NCBI RefSeq assembly: GCF_900109745.1
Contig: NZ_FOAV01000004.1
Coordinates: 118,245-182,244 of the forward strand
From: Roseateles sp. YR242
GTDB lineage: Bacteria; Pseudomonadota; Gammaproteobacteria; Burkholderiales; Burkholderiaceae_C
Length of the DNA stretch: 64,000 nt
Reading direction: 5' to 3'
Positions within the stretch are counted from its first letter, which is position 1, and every line of letters starts with the position of its first letter. Of the stretch, positions 43,374-52,224 are shown one piece after another. The notes under the pieces are model-generated. The model saw only the letters and a list, made by a program, of their open reading frames with translations. It was not told where the DNA came from and did no database searches. The position numbers and the translations under genes are program-made.

Positions 43374-43964
43374 ATGTTTATGCCGCATACCTCTTCTTCC
43401 AGCCCGATACCGGAAGTGTTGACTTCCCGACTTCGGCTGCGAGCGCCTGCGCCGGGTGATCTTCGATCCCTGCATGACGCGTTGATGGACCCTGCCAACC
43501 TGCGCTTCGGCGTGGAGAGCACGGGCGCTGCCGCCCGGCTCGCGCACTGGCGAGCGCTGTGGCAGGCCGATGGTGTTGGCCCCTGGGCGGTGGAATTGCG
43601 GGATCACCCCGAGGCGGGTGCCATCGGCTTTGGCGGCCTGAGCCGTGCAGTGGTCACCGGCGTACACGCGCTGCTGCTGGAGTTTCACTTTCGGTCTGAT
43701 TTCTGGGGCTGCGGTTATGCGGCCGAGATGTCGCTCGCCGCGCTGCGCATGGCCTTCCTGGAACTCAAGTCCGGCGAGGTGCAGTCGCTGCTGCCGCCGG
43801 GCAACACCGCGGCGCGCAAGACGGTGGAACGTCTGGGCCTGCGGCTCAAGGGCTCGGTGGCGGATCATCCTGGTGAAGCCGCCAGCCTGCTCTATGAAAT
43901 CAACGTGACCCAGTTCCACACCCGGCCGCCACAACAACCTGAGCCGACGCCGTTCGGGGCCTGA
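43374..43964 (+). CDS. GNAT-family N-acetyltransferase
   Basis: A 196-residue acetyltransferase of the RimJ/RimL-like group. The N-terminus VLTSRLRLRAPAPGDLRSL is the standard opening strand, and the acetyl-CoA loop is FWGCGYAAEMSLAALRMAF, with the usual Q/RxxGxG/A pattern only partly kept. NTAARKTVERLGL near residue 145 is the conserved last helix. It may acetylate a ribosomal protein N-terminus, an antibiotic or a small amine; no substrate can be given. It is divergent from imuA across 260 bp. A start at 43380 (second Met) is possible. Confidence 0.87.
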   Translation: MFMPHTSSSSPIPEVLTSRLRLRAPAPGDLRSLHDALMDPANLRFGVESTGAAARLAHWRALWQADGVGPWAVELRDHPEAGAIGFGGLSRAVVTGVHALLLEFHFRSDFWGCGYAAEMSLAALRMAFLELKSGEVQSLLPPGNTAARKTVERLGLRLKGSVADHPGEAASLLYEINVTQFHTRPPQQPEPTPFGA

Positions 43965-43975
43965 GCTCGCCGGGT

Positions 43976-44902
43976 TTAGTCGGGCTCGGCGCTTCCCGTC
44001 GAATTGGACGCGCTGTCCGCGCCTCGCTCGGCCCCTCGTTCCGCGCCGCGCTCTGCCCCCCGCTCCATACTACGCTCGTCATTTCGCTCTGCACTTCGCT
44101 CTGTACTTCGCTCCGCACGCTGCTCGGCACTTCGCTCCCCACCCCATCCCGGGTAGGTCCGCAATCCAGGCAGATCCAACACCCTCACGCCGCCGTATTC
44201 CACGGCAATCAGCCGGCGCTCCTCAAGGTGCCGCAGCGCCTCGTTCACCCGCTGGCGTGACAAGCCCACCAGATGCCCCAGCTCCTGCTGCGTGATGCGC
44301 AGCAGCCCGCCCACCCCGGGATAGAGCTGCGGATGGAAGAGCGCCGCGAGATTGCGCGCCACGCGTAGGTCGGGGTCGCTTTGCCGGTCGATCTCTCGCG
44401 CGGCAATGAACTGCCCCAGCCGCTCGTTGAGCTGGTTGAGCACATAGCGGTTGAAAGGGATGCTGGTCTCCAGCAACTCATGGAAGTCGTCCAGCGGCAG
44501 GCCGGCCACCACGCTGCGCCGCAGTGCCTGGATGTTGTAGCGGTAGGTCTCACGCTTGAGCAGTGTGCCTTCGCCAAACCAGCCCCCGGGCGGCACGCCG
44601 GTGAAGGTGACGGGCCGCGCGGCCGCGTCGTCATTGCTCATCTTCAGCAGGCCGTCGATCACGCCGAACCAGTAGTTGGCTTCCTTGCCGATGCGGCAGA
44701 TGCGCTCGCCCACGTCCACCTCGGCCACCAGCAAGCGGGCCACGACATGGCTGCGTTCCAGCGATGACAAAGAGCTCAGCCAGGGAATGGCGTCGAGCTC
44801 AACCGGCGTGGCGATACGGGCACGCTGGCGCAATGGCCGTTGCTCCGACACTCGGACTGCGGTTCGGGCGGCTCGTGATGCGGACAAGGCAAGTGCTGGC
44901 AT
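43976..44902 (-). CDS. Crp/Fnr-family regulator with repetitive Glu-Arg tail
   Basis: A 308-residue regulator. Residues about 40-160 form the cyclic-nucleotide-like sensor barrel (ERICRIGKEANYWFGVIDGLLKM, GGWFGEGTLL), the dimer helix follows, and the helix-turn-helix is ITQQELGHLVGLSRQRVNEALRHL near residues 203-226. There are no Cys residues for an FeS cluster, and the usual cAMP Arg-Ser pair is not evident. After about residue 254 comes a tail of Ser/Gly/Ala-Glu-Arg units coded by a 12-bp array. It is divergent from the ligase operon and likely binds the palindrome at 44984-44999. Confidence 0.9.
   Translation of the reverse strand: MPALALSASRAARTAVRVSEQRPLRQRARIATPVELDAIPWLSSLSSLERSHVVARLLVAEVDVGERICRIGKEANYWFGVIDGLLKMSNDDAAARPVTFTGVPPGGWFGEGTLLKRETYRYNIQALRRSVVAGLPLDDFHELLETSIPFNRYVLNQLNERLGQFIAAREIDRQSDPDLRVARNLAALFHPQLYPGVGGLLRITQQELGHLVGLSRQRVNEALRHLEERRLIAVEYGGVRVLDLPGLRTYPGWGGERSAEQRAERSTERSAERNDERSMERGAERGAERGAERGADSASNSTGSAEPD
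44022..44141. repeat. 12-bp tandem array within the Crp-like gene
   Basis: Ten consecutive 12-bp units (for example cctcgctcggcc, cttcgctctgta, cttcgctccgca) keep one register. As 12 is a multiple of three, they code for repeated four-residue blocks such as ERGA, ERSA and ERST on the minus strand. Confidence 0.85.
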
Positions 44903-44983
44903 GAAGTGTTTATCGTGCAGCGGCCTGACACCGTGCCGACAGCCCCCCCTGGGGAAAGTCCGCCCCCGAACTGTCCCTAGGAA

Positions 44984-44999
44984 TGTCGTTGCAGCGACA
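44984..44999. promoter_or_regulatory. CRP-type palindrome in the divergent promoter region
   Basis: TGTCGTTGCAGCGACA is a 16-bp palindrome with one mismatch and the architecture TGTCG-N6-CGACA, like the CRP consensus TGTGA-N6-TCACA with changed bases. It lies 82 bp upstream of the Crp-like start and about 98 bp before the ligase start, the only strong dyad in the divergent spacer. A target of the adjacent regulator is the natural inference. Confidence 0.7.
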
Positions 45000-45096
45000 A
45001 CACGGCGTCAAAGCCGCAGCCTAGGATTCGCCCACAACCGCACACCAGCCACCACCCCCTATTCACGGTGGCCGGGAGATGCACAAGGAGACAACG

Positions 45097-47103
45097 GTGG
45101 AACAGACCTTCCCCCGATGGCTGCTGGCTCATGCGCGGCAACGTCCCCGGGCACCGGCGTTGCGCGAGAAGGAGCTGGGCATCTGGCAGACGCTCAGTTG
45201 GTCCGCGCTGGCGGCGCTGGTGCGCGAGTTGGCACATGGGCTGGCCGTCGCCGGACTGCGGCGCGGGCAGCATGTGGTCGTGATCGGTGAGAACCGACCG
45301 CGCCTGTATGCCAGCATGCTGGCGGCGCAGTCGCTGGGCGCCATTCCGGTGCCGCTCTACCAGGACGCCGTGGCCGCCGAATTCGTCTTTCCGCTGGTGA
45401 ACGCCGAGGTGGCCTTTGCGGTGGTGGAAGACCAGGAACAAGTCGACAAGCTGCTGGAGATCCGCCCGTCCTGTCCCGCCCTGACGCACATCTGGTTCGA
45501 TGATCCGCGCGGCCTGCGCCACTACGACGCCCCGGGCTTGGCCGCCCTGGATGCACTGTGTGCCCAGGGCCGTGCGCATGCAGCGCGCCACCCCGATCTG
45601 TTCGAGGCGGAAGTGCAGGCGGGTGATGCGGGCGACGTGGCCGCGATGTTCTTCACCTCCGGCACCACCGGCCTCCCCAAGGGCGTGGTGCATACCCATG
45701 CCTCATTGATCGACCGCGCGCTGGCGGGTGCCTGTTTCGACCGCCTGAGTGCCGATGAGGAGGTGCTGGCCTATCTGCCGCCCGCCTGGGTCGGCCAGAA
45801 CATCTTCAGCTACGCGCAGTGGCTGGCCTGCGGTTATGTGGTGAATTGCCCCGAGTCCGCCAGCACCGTGCAGATCGACCTCAAGGAAATCGGGCCGACC
45901 TATTACTTCGCGCCGCCGCGCATCTTCGAAGCCCTGCTCACCAGCGTGATGATCCGCATGGAAGATGCCGGCCGCGTCAAACGCTGGCTGTTCAAGCACT
46001 GCATGGCCCTGGCCAGGCGCGTGGGCCCCGCCTTGCGCGACGGGCACCCGGTGGCATGGCCGGACCGCTGGCGCTACCGCCTGGGTGACCTGCTGATCTT
46101 CGGGCCGCTGCGCAATGCGCTGGGCTTCTCCCGCGTGCGGGTGGCCTACACCGCCGGGGAGGCCATCGGCCCCGACCTGTTCAGCTTCTACCGGTCCATC
46201 GGCATCAATCTCAAGCAGCTCTACGGCTCCACCGAGACCGCCGTGTTTGTCTGCCTGCAGCCGGACCATCAGGCCCGTGCCGACACGGTGGGCATCCCCA
46301 TCGACGGCGTGGAAATCCGCCTGGCCGAGAGCGGCGAGATCCTGGTGCGCTCGCCAGGCCTGCTGCAGGGCTACTACCGGAACCCGCAGGCCACCGCCGA
46401 GGTGCTGGACGCCGAAGGCTGGTTTCACACCGGCGATGCCGGCTTCCTCGACGCGGATGGCCATCTGCGCATCATCGACCGAGCCCGGGACGTGGGACGC
46501 CTCGCCGGCGGTGCCTTCGATGGCGCCCTGTTTGCGCCCAAGTATGTGGAGAACAAGCTCAAGTTCTTTGCCTACATCAAGGAGGCCGTGGCCTTTGGCG
46601 ACGGGCGGGACCGGGTCTGTGCCTTCATCAACATCGACCTGGAGGCGGTGGGCCACTGGGCCGAACGTGAGCACCTGCCGTATGCGGGCTACACCGACCT
46701 GGCCTCCAGGCCGGAGGTCTACACGCTCATCCAGGATTGCGTGCAGCAGGTCAATGCCGACCTGGCGCGCGACGAACGCCTGGCCGGCAGCCAGGTCTCG
46801 CGCTTCCTGGTGCTGCACAAGGAGCTGGATGCCGATGACGGTGAACTGACCCGCACGCGCAAGGTGCGCCGCGGCGCCATCGCGGAGAAATACGCGGTGC
46901 TGATCGACGCGCTCTACGCTGGCAAAACCTCTCAGTACATCGAGACCGCCGTCCGCTTCGAGGACGGCCGCAGTGGTGTGGTGGCGGCCGAGGTGCAGCT
47001 GGCCGATGCACGGCTCTACCCCACCCTTGCCACGCCTGCCGCCGATCCCTTCGCCGCTGACACCGCCACCGACGCCGACATCTCCACCCGGAAGGCTGCC
47101 TGA
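45097..47103 (+). CDS. AMP-binding long-chain acyl-CoA synthetase-like protein
   Basis: An adenylate-forming ligase of about 668 residues. A GTG at 45097 follows AAGGAG (45084-45089) at 7-bp spacing and is preferred to the ATG at 45079, which touches its ribosome site. Motifs: P-loop FFTSGTTGLPKGVVHTH near residue 188, YGSTETA in the ATP pocket, and GWFHTGDAGFLDADGHLRIIDR, the hinge. The C-terminal domain has the catalytic Lys region TRTRKVRRG. It resembles long-chain ligases of the FadD15 type. As first gene of the importer operon, it should activate the imported acid to a CoA thioester. Confidence 0.92.
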   Translation: MEQTFPRWLLAHARQRPRAPALREKELGIWQTLSWSALAALVRELAHGLAVAGLRRGQHVVVIGENRPRLYASMLAAQSLGAIPVPLYQDAVAAEFVFPLVNAEVAFAVVEDQEQVDKLLEIRPSCPALTHIWFDDPRGLRHYDAPGLAALDALCAQGRAHAARHPDLFEAEVQAGDAGDVAAMFFTSGTTGLPKGVVHTHASLIDRALAGACFDRLSADEEVLAYLPPAWVGQNIFSYAQWLACGYVVNCPESASTVQIDLKEIGPTYYFAPPRIFEALLTSVMIRMEDAGRVKRWLFKHCMALARRVGPALRDGHPVAWPDRWRYRLGDLLIFGPLRNALGFSRVRVAYTAGEAIGPDLFSFYRSIGINLKQLYGSTETAVFVCLQPDHQARADTVGIPIDGVEIRLAESGEILVRSPGLLQGYYRNPQATAEVLDAEGWFHTGDAGFLDADGHLRIIDRARDVGRLAGGAFDGALFAPKYVENKLKFFAYIKEAVAFGDGRDRVCAFINIDLEAVGHWAEREHLPYAGYTDLASRPEVYTLIQDCVQQVNADLARDERLAGSQVSRFLVLHKELDADDGELTRTRKVRRGAIAEKYAVLIDALYAGKTSQYIETAVRFEDGRSGVVAAEVQLADARLYPTLATPAADPFAADTATDADISTRKAA

Positions 47104-47909
47104 TGAACGACAGGGTAAACGCCCCGGTGGTGCTGGAGGTGCGCCACATCTCGTTGGGCTTTGGTGGCGTCCAGGCACTCACCGACATCAGCTTCGATGT
47201 CCGCGAGCATGAGATCCGCGCCATCATCGGCCCCAACGGCGCGGGCAAGAGCTCCATGCTCAATTGCATCAACGGCGTGTACCAGCCGCAGCAGGGGCAG
47301 ATCCTGTTGCGGGGTGAAGACGTGGGTCGCTTCAGCCCGCGTGTGCGGCTGCGCCGCGTGGCGGAGATGGGCGTGGCCCGGACCTTTCAGAACCTGGCCC
47401 TGTTCAAGGGCATGAGTGTGCTGGACAACATCATGACCGGTCGCCACCTGCACATGCACACTGGCCTGGTGGCGCAGGCGCTGCGCAATCCGTGGTGGAG
47501 CCGCGCGGCACGGGAAGAGAACACGCAGCGCCAGCATGTGGAACGCATCATCGACTTCCTGGAAATCCAGTCGCATCGCAAGACCCCCGTCGGTCGGCTG
47601 CCTTATGGGCTGCAAAAGCGGGTGGACCTGGGCCGCGCGCTGGCCATGGAGCCGCGGGTGCTGCTGCTGGACGAACCCATGGCCGGCATGAACGTCGAGG
47701 AGAAGCAGGACATGTGCCGTTTCATCCTCGACGTGAACGACGAGTTCGGCACCACCATCGTGTTGATCGAGCACGACATGGGCGTGGTGATGGACATCAG
47801 CGACCGGGTGGTGGTGCTGGACTACGGCCGCAAGATCGGTGACGGTACACCGGACGAGGTGCGCGCCGACGATGCCGTCATAAGTGCCTACCTGGGCACG
47901 GACCACTGA
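47103..47909 (+). CDS. livG: Branched-chain/acid ABC transporter ATPase, LivG-like
   Basis: A 268-residue ATP-binding subunit of a HAAT-type importer. Walker A is GPNGAGKSS, followed by the Q-loop region and the LivG insertion IMTGRHLHMHTGLVAQ. The signature is LPYGLQKRVDLGRALAMEP rather than LSGGQ, a recognised LivG variant. Walker B is VLLLDEPMAGM, with the H-loop in IEHDMGVVM. It starts in the stop of the ligase gene (TGATG). It pairs with the LivF-like ATPase encoded 3.4 kb downstream to energise the two permeases. The gene symbol reflects family, not proven substrate. Confidence 0.92.
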   Translation: MNDRVNAPVVLEVRHISLGFGGVQALTDISFDVREHEIRAIIGPNGAGKSSMLNCINGVYQPQQGQILLRGEDVGRFSPRVRLRRVAEMGVARTFQNLALFKGMSVLDNIMTGRHLHMHTGLVAQALRNPWWSRAAREENTQRQHVERIIDFLEIQSHRKTPVGRLPYGLQKRVDLGRALAMEPRVLLLDEPMAGMNVEEKQDMCRFILDVNDEFGTTIVLIEHDMGVVMDISDRVVVLDYGRKIGDGTPDEVRADDAVISAYLGTDH

Positions 47910-47920
47910 ACGGAGGCCCC

Positions 47921-48850
47921 ATGGCATTCTTCCTGGAAACCCTGATCGGCGGCCTGATGACCGGCATGCTGTATTCGCTGGTGGCGCTGGGCTTTGTGCT
48001 GATCTTCAAGGCCTCGGGCGTGTTCAATTTTGCGCAGGGCGCGATGGTGCTGTTTGCGGCGTTGGCCATGGCGCGCTTCGCCGAATGGATCCCGTCATGG
48101 ACAGGCCTTTCCGGCAAGTGGATGCTCAACCTGCTGGCCTTCCTCGTGGCCATGGTATTGATGGTGGTGGTGGCCTGGCTGGTGCAGCGCCTGGTGCTGG
48201 GCCGCCTGGTCAACCAGGAAGGGGTGACCCTGCTCATGGCCACGCTGGGCATCACGTATTTCCTGGATGGCCTGGGCCAGACGCTGTTTGGCTCGGACAT
48301 CTACAAGATCGATGTGGGCCTGCCCAAGGACCCCATGTTCCTGCTGGCCAATCACTTCCAGGGCGGTGTGCTGGTGAGCCAGGAAGACCTGGCCGCCGCC
48401 GCCATTGCCGCCACGCTGGTGACCGGGCTCAGCCTCTTCTTCCGCTGCACCGGCACCGGCCGCGCCTTGCGCGCGGTGGCGGACGATCACCAGGCCGCGC
48501 AGTCCATCGGCATTTCGCTGTCCCGCATCTGGGTGATCGTCTGGAGCGTAGCGGGTTTTGTGGCGCTGGTGGCAGGGGTCATCTGGGGCTCCAAGCTGGG
48601 CGTGCAGTTCTCGCTGTCGCTGGTGGCGCTCAAGGCCTTGCCGGTGGTGATCCTGGGCGGCCTGACGTCGGTGCCGGGGGCCATTCTGGGCGGGCTGATC
48701 ATCGGCGTGGGCGAGAAGCTTTCGGAGATCTACATCGGCCCTTTCCTCGGGGGCGGCATCGAGATCTGGTTTGCCTACGTGCTGGCGCTGCTGTTCCTGC
48801 TGCTGCGGCCGCAGGGGCTGTTTGGCGAACGCATCATCGACCGCGTCTGA
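47921..48850 (+). CDS. livH: Branched-chain ABC transporter permease, LivH-like
   Basis: A 309-residue permease with about eight transmembrane helices. It begins LIGGLMTGMLYSLVALGFVLIFKASGVFNFAQG, the standard LivH opening, and has the ATPase-docking loop RAVADDHQAAQSIGISL (EAA-like), followed by VILGGLTSVPGAILGGLIIG. GGAGG precedes the ATG. It forms the transmembrane channel with the LivM-like partner encoded next. Confidence 0.93.
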   Translation: MAFFLETLIGGLMTGMLYSLVALGFVLIFKASGVFNFAQGAMVLFAALAMARFAEWIPSWTGLSGKWMLNLLAFLVAMVLMVVVAWLVQRLVLGRLVNQEGVTLLMATLGITYFLDGLGQTLFGSDIYKIDVGLPKDPMFLLANHFQGGVLVSQEDLAAAAIAATLVTGLSLFFRCTGTGRALRAVADDHQAAQSIGISLSRIWVIVWSVAGFVALVAGVIWGSKLGVQFSLSLVALKALPVVILGGLTSVPGAILGGLIIGVGEKLSEIYIGPFLGGGIEIWFAYVLALLFLLLRPQGLFGERIIDRV

Positions 48851-48863
48851 CCCCGGAGGCCTC

Positions 48864-49928
48864 ATGCTCTATCGCGAAAACGGCCAGTTCAAGACCAGCT
48901 ACGACGCCGACCAGCAGCTCTTTCCGGTGCTGCAGGACCGGCTGGCAATGGGGCTGTTGCTGGTGCTGGCGGTGCTCGTCATTCCCGCCGTGGCCAGCGA
49001 ATACCTGCTGCGGGCGGTGCTGATCCCCTTCCTCATCCTCTCGCTGGCCGCGCTGGGCCTGAACCTGCTGGTGGGCTACTGCGGCCAGATATCCCTGGGC
49101 ACCGGGGGCTTCATGGCGGTGGGGGCCTATGCGGCCTACAACTTCCTGGTGCGCGTGGACGGCATGCCCACGGTGGCTGCCATTGTGCTGGGCGGCGCCA
49201 TGGCCACGGTGGTGGGCGTGCTTTTTGGCCTGCCGTCCCTGCGCATTCGGGGCCTGTACCTGGCGGTCGCCACCTTGGCCGCGCAGTTCTTCTGTGACTG
49301 GGCCTTCCTGCGCGTGAAATGGCTGACCCACGACTCGCCCTCCGGCTCGGTCGGTGTCTCCGGGCTGTCCGTGCTGGGCCAACCGCTGGATACCCCCGCC
49401 CGCAAATACCTGCTGTGCCTGGCCTTCGTAATGGTCTTTACCCTGCTGGCCAAGAACCTGGTGCGCGGCCACATCGGCCGCGGCTGGATGGCGATGCGGG
49501 ATATGGACGTGGCCGCTGCCGTCATCGGTATCCGGCCGATGCGCGCCAAGCTGGGCGCCTTTGCCGTCAGCAGTTTCATCGTGGGCGTGGCCGGCGCGTT
49601 GTGGGCCTTTGTCCACCTGGGCGCGTGGGAGCCGGCCGCCTTCTCCATCGACCGCAGCTTCCAGTTGCTGTTCATGGTGATCATCGGTGGCCTGGGCTCC
49701 ATCGCCGGGGGCTTCCTGGGGGCGGCCTTCCTGGTGGTGCTGCCCATCTTGCTGGACAACCTGCCGCGCTGGTTCGGCCTGCCCATCGACACCGCGCTGG
49801 CGGCCCACCTCACCACCATGATCCTGGGCACGCTGATCGTCTTCTTCCTCGTCGTGGAGCCGCATGGCCTGGCACGGCTGTGGCAGGTCGGGCGCGAGAA
49901 GCTCAGGCTGTGGCCCTTTCCTCACTGA
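48864..49928 (+). CDS. livM: Branched-chain ABC transporter permease, LivM-like
   Basis: A 354-residue permease, the partner of LivH. The N-terminus (MLYRENGQFKTSYDADQQLF) is longer and more polar than in E. coli-type LivM cores. The central motif LGLNLLVGYCGQISLGTGGFMAVGAY is diagnostic, and RDMDVAAAVIGIRPMRAKL is the cytoplasmic coupling loop. The ATG at 48864 follows CGGAGG; the longer upstream frame lies within livH and is rejected. The spacing of 13 bp from livH indicates one transcript. Confidence 0.93.
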   Translation: MLYRENGQFKTSYDADQQLFPVLQDRLAMGLLLVLAVLVIPAVASEYLLRAVLIPFLILSLAALGLNLLVGYCGQISLGTGGFMAVGAYAAYNFLVRVDGMPTVAAIVLGGAMATVVGVLFGLPSLRIRGLYLAVATLAAQFFCDWAFLRVKWLTHDSPSGSVGVSGLSVLGQPLDTPARKYLLCLAFVMVFTLLAKNLVRGHIGRGWMAMRDMDVAAAVIGIRPMRAKLGAFAVSSFIVGVAGALWAFVHLGAWEPAAFSIDRSFQLLFMVIIGGLGSIAGGFLGAAFLVVLPILLDNLPRWFGLPIDTALAAHLTTMILGTLIVFFLVVEPHGLARLWQVGREKLRLWPFPH

Positions 49929-49983
49929 GCCCGCATGGCTGGCGCCTGGATCCCGTGCTGATTCCAACAACCAAGGAGACCTC

Positions 49984-51321
49984 ATGAGAACGATCGCACT
50001 GAAGACCCTGGCGGCGGTGGCCGCCCCGCTGCTGACGCTGGCCGGGCTGCTCGCCTCCGGGCCCGTGGGCGCACAGGCCAGGGAGCAGTTCTTTCCGCTG
50101 CTGGTCTACCGCACCGGCCCGTATGCGCCCAACGGCACGCCATGGGCCAACGGCAAGCAGGACTACCTCAAGCTCATCAATGCACGCGACGGCGGCATCA
50201 ACGGTGTGAAGCTGACCTACGAGGAGTGCGAGACGGGCTACGCCACCGACAAGGGCGTGGAGTGCTACGAACGGCTCAAGGGCCGGGGCGCATCGCTCTT
50301 CGATCCGCAGGCCACCGGGATCACCTTCGCGCTGACCGACAAGGTCCCCACCGACAAGATCCCGCTGATGACCCTGGGCTATGGGCTGTCGGCCTCGCAG
50401 GACGGCAATGTCTTCAAGTGGAACTTCCCGCTGATGGGCAGCTACTGGACCGCCGCGGACATGCTCATCCAGCACCTGGCGAAGAAGGAGGGTGGCTTCG
50501 ACAAGCTCAAGGGCCGCAAGATCGCGCTGGTCTATCACGACTCTCCATTCGGCAAGGAGCCGATCCCGCTGCTGGAGGAACGGCAGAAGATGCATGGCTT
50601 CGAGCTGGTCAAGATCCCGGTCACCGCGCCGGGGGTGGAACAGAAGTCGGCCTGGCTGCAGGTGCGGCAGCAACGGCCCGACTATGTGCTGCTGTGGGGC
50701 TGGGGAGTGATGAATGCCACGGCGCTGAAGGAGGCGCAGGCCACCGGATACCCGCGCGAGAAGATGTATGGCGTCTGGTGGGCCGGCGCGGAGCCGGATG
50801 TGAAGGACGTCGGCGAGGGTGCCAAGGGCTACAACGCGTTGGCACTCAACGGCCATGGCCAGCAGCCGAGGGTCATCCAGGACCTGCTCAAGTATGTGCA
50901 TGGCCAGGGGCAGGGCACGGGGCCGAAGGAAGAGGTGGGTTCGGTGCTCTACACGCGGGGCCTGATCATCCAGGCCTTGTCGGTGGAGGCTGTACGGCGG
51001 GCCCAGGAACGCTTTGGCAAGGGCAAGGTGATGACCGGTGAACAGGTGCGCTGGGGGCTGGAGAACCTGGCGCTGGATGAGAAGCGCCTTGAACAGCTGG
51101 GCCTCACCGGGGTGATTCGCCCCATCTCCACTTCCTGCCAGGACCACATGGGCTCCACCTGGGCGCGGGTCCACACCTGGGATGGCAGCAAGTGGCGCTT
51201 TTCGTCCGACTGGCTGCAGGCCGACGAGCAGATCCTGAAGCCGCTGGTGAAGGCGGCTGCCGACCAATACGCCGCCGACAAGAAGCTGTCCCGGCGCGCC
51301 CCTGGCGACTGCCAGTCCTGA
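49984..51321 (+). CDS. ABC importer substrate-binding protein, LivK/HAAT-like
   Basis: A 445-residue periplasmic receptor (type 1 fold) with a signal peptide MRTIALKTLAAVAAPLLTLA ending GAQA. The start lies nine bases after AAGGAG; an open extension upstream is not used. The mature protein has ligand-domain segments such as YRTGPYAPNGTPWANGKQDYLKLI and IALVYHDSPFG. It is longer than amino-acid LivK proteins (about 345-370 residues), which suggests a larger or different ligand, consistent with an acid handled by the flanking ligases. The ligand is unknown. Confidence 0.9.
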   Translation: MRTIALKTLAAVAAPLLTLAGLLASGPVGAQAREQFFPLLVYRTGPYAPNGTPWANGKQDYLKLINARDGGINGVKLTYEECETGYATDKGVECYERLKGRGASLFDPQATGITFALTDKVPTDKIPLMTLGYGLSASQDGNVFKWNFPLMGSYWTAADMLIQHLAKKEGGFDKLKGRKIALVYHDSPFGKEPIPLLEERQKMHGFELVKIPVTAPGVEQKSAWLQVRQQRPDYVLLWGWGVMNATALKEAQATGYPREKMYGVWWAGAEPDVKDVGEGAKGYNALALNGHGQQPRVIQDLLKYVHGQGQGTGPKEEVGSVLYTRGLIIQALSVEAVRRAQERFGKGKVMTGEQVRWGLENLALDEKRLEQLGLTGVIRPISTSCQDHMGSTWARVHTWDGSKWRFSSDWLQADEQILKPLVKAAADQYAADKKLSRRAPGDCQS

Positions 51322-51334
51322 CTGCGGAGGCCGC

Positions 51335-52150
51335 ATGACGCCACTCCTGGCCGTGAACGGCATCGAGGTGATCTACAACCATGTCATCCTGGTGCTCAAA
51401 GGCGTGTCGCTGACGGTCCCGCAGGGTCGCATCGTCGCCCTGCTGGGCGGCAACGGGGCCGGCAAGACCACCACGCTGCGGGCCGTGAGCAACCTGCTGG
51501 CCGCCGAGCGCGGCGCGGTGACGAAGGGCCGCATCGAGCTGCGCGGGGAGCGCATCGAGCACCTGTCGCCATCGGCGATGGTGGCGCGTGGGGTGGTGCA
51601 GGTGATGGAAGGCCGGCACTGCTTTGCCCACCTGAGCATCGAGGAGAACCTGCTGACCGGTGCCTACACCCGCAAGGACGGCAAGGCCGCCGTCGCGCAG
51701 ACCCTGGAGAAGGTCTACGCCTTCTTCCCCGGGCTGAAGGCACGGCGCCATGCACTGGCGGCCTACACCTCGGGGGGCGAACAGCAGATGTGTGCGATTG
51801 GGCGGGCGCTGATGGCCCATCCCACCCTGGTGCTGCTGGACGAGCCGTCCATGGGGTTGGCGCCGCAGATCGTCGAGGAGGTGTTCGACATCGTGCGTGA
51901 ACTGAATCAGCGCGAGGGCACCACCTTCTTGCTGGCGGAGCAGAACACCCATCTGGCGCTGCGGTATGCCGATGACGGCTACATCCTGGAAAACGGCCGG
52001 GTGGTGATGGAAGGCTCGGCGGCCTCGCTGCGCGAGAACGAGGATGTGCGCGAGTTCTACCTCGGCATGGGCCGGCAGGCCGATGGCGGTGAGCGGCGCA
52101 GCTTCCGGGATGTGAAGAGCTACAAGCGCCGCAAGCGCTGGCTGGCTTGA
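51335..52150 (+). CDS. livF: ABC transporter ATPase, LivF-like
   Basis: A 271-residue ATP-binding subunit. Walker A is GGNGAGKTTTLRAVSNLL, the signature is YTSGGEQQMCAIGRALMAHP and Walker B is LVLLDEPSMGLAP, with the LivF hallmark PSMGLAPQIVEEVF and the H-loop region LLAEQNTHLALRYAD. The start follows CGGAGG. The C-terminus (KSYKRRKRWLA) is a basic extension of about 20 residues typical of this operon type. It overlaps the possible start of the following small gene by 4 bp. Confidence 0.92.
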   Translation: MTPLLAVNGIEVIYNHVILVLKGVSLTVPQGRIVALLGGNGAGKTTTLRAVSNLLAAERGAVTKGRIELRGERIEHLSPSAMVARGVVQVMEGRHCFAHLSIEENLLTGAYTRKDGKAAVAQTLEKVYAFFPGLKARRHALAAYTSGGEQQMCAIGRALMAHPTLVLLDEPSMGLAPQIVEEVFDIVRELNQREGTTFLLAEQNTHLALRYADDGYILENGRVVMEGSAASLRENEDVREFYLGMGRQADGGERRSFRDVKSYKRRKRWLA

Positions 52151-52224
52151 GCCATTGGGTTGCGCCACTGAGAATGAAGGATGTGGCCCGTCGGGCCTTT
52201 GATGATGCACACAGGGAGAACGTG

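Noticed and set aside
45079-45096. ATG at 45079 as the start of the first ligase
   Set aside because: The GGGAG touches this ATG, while AAGGAG stands 7 bp before the GTG at 45097, which fits the family N-terminus better. The ATG is not excluded.
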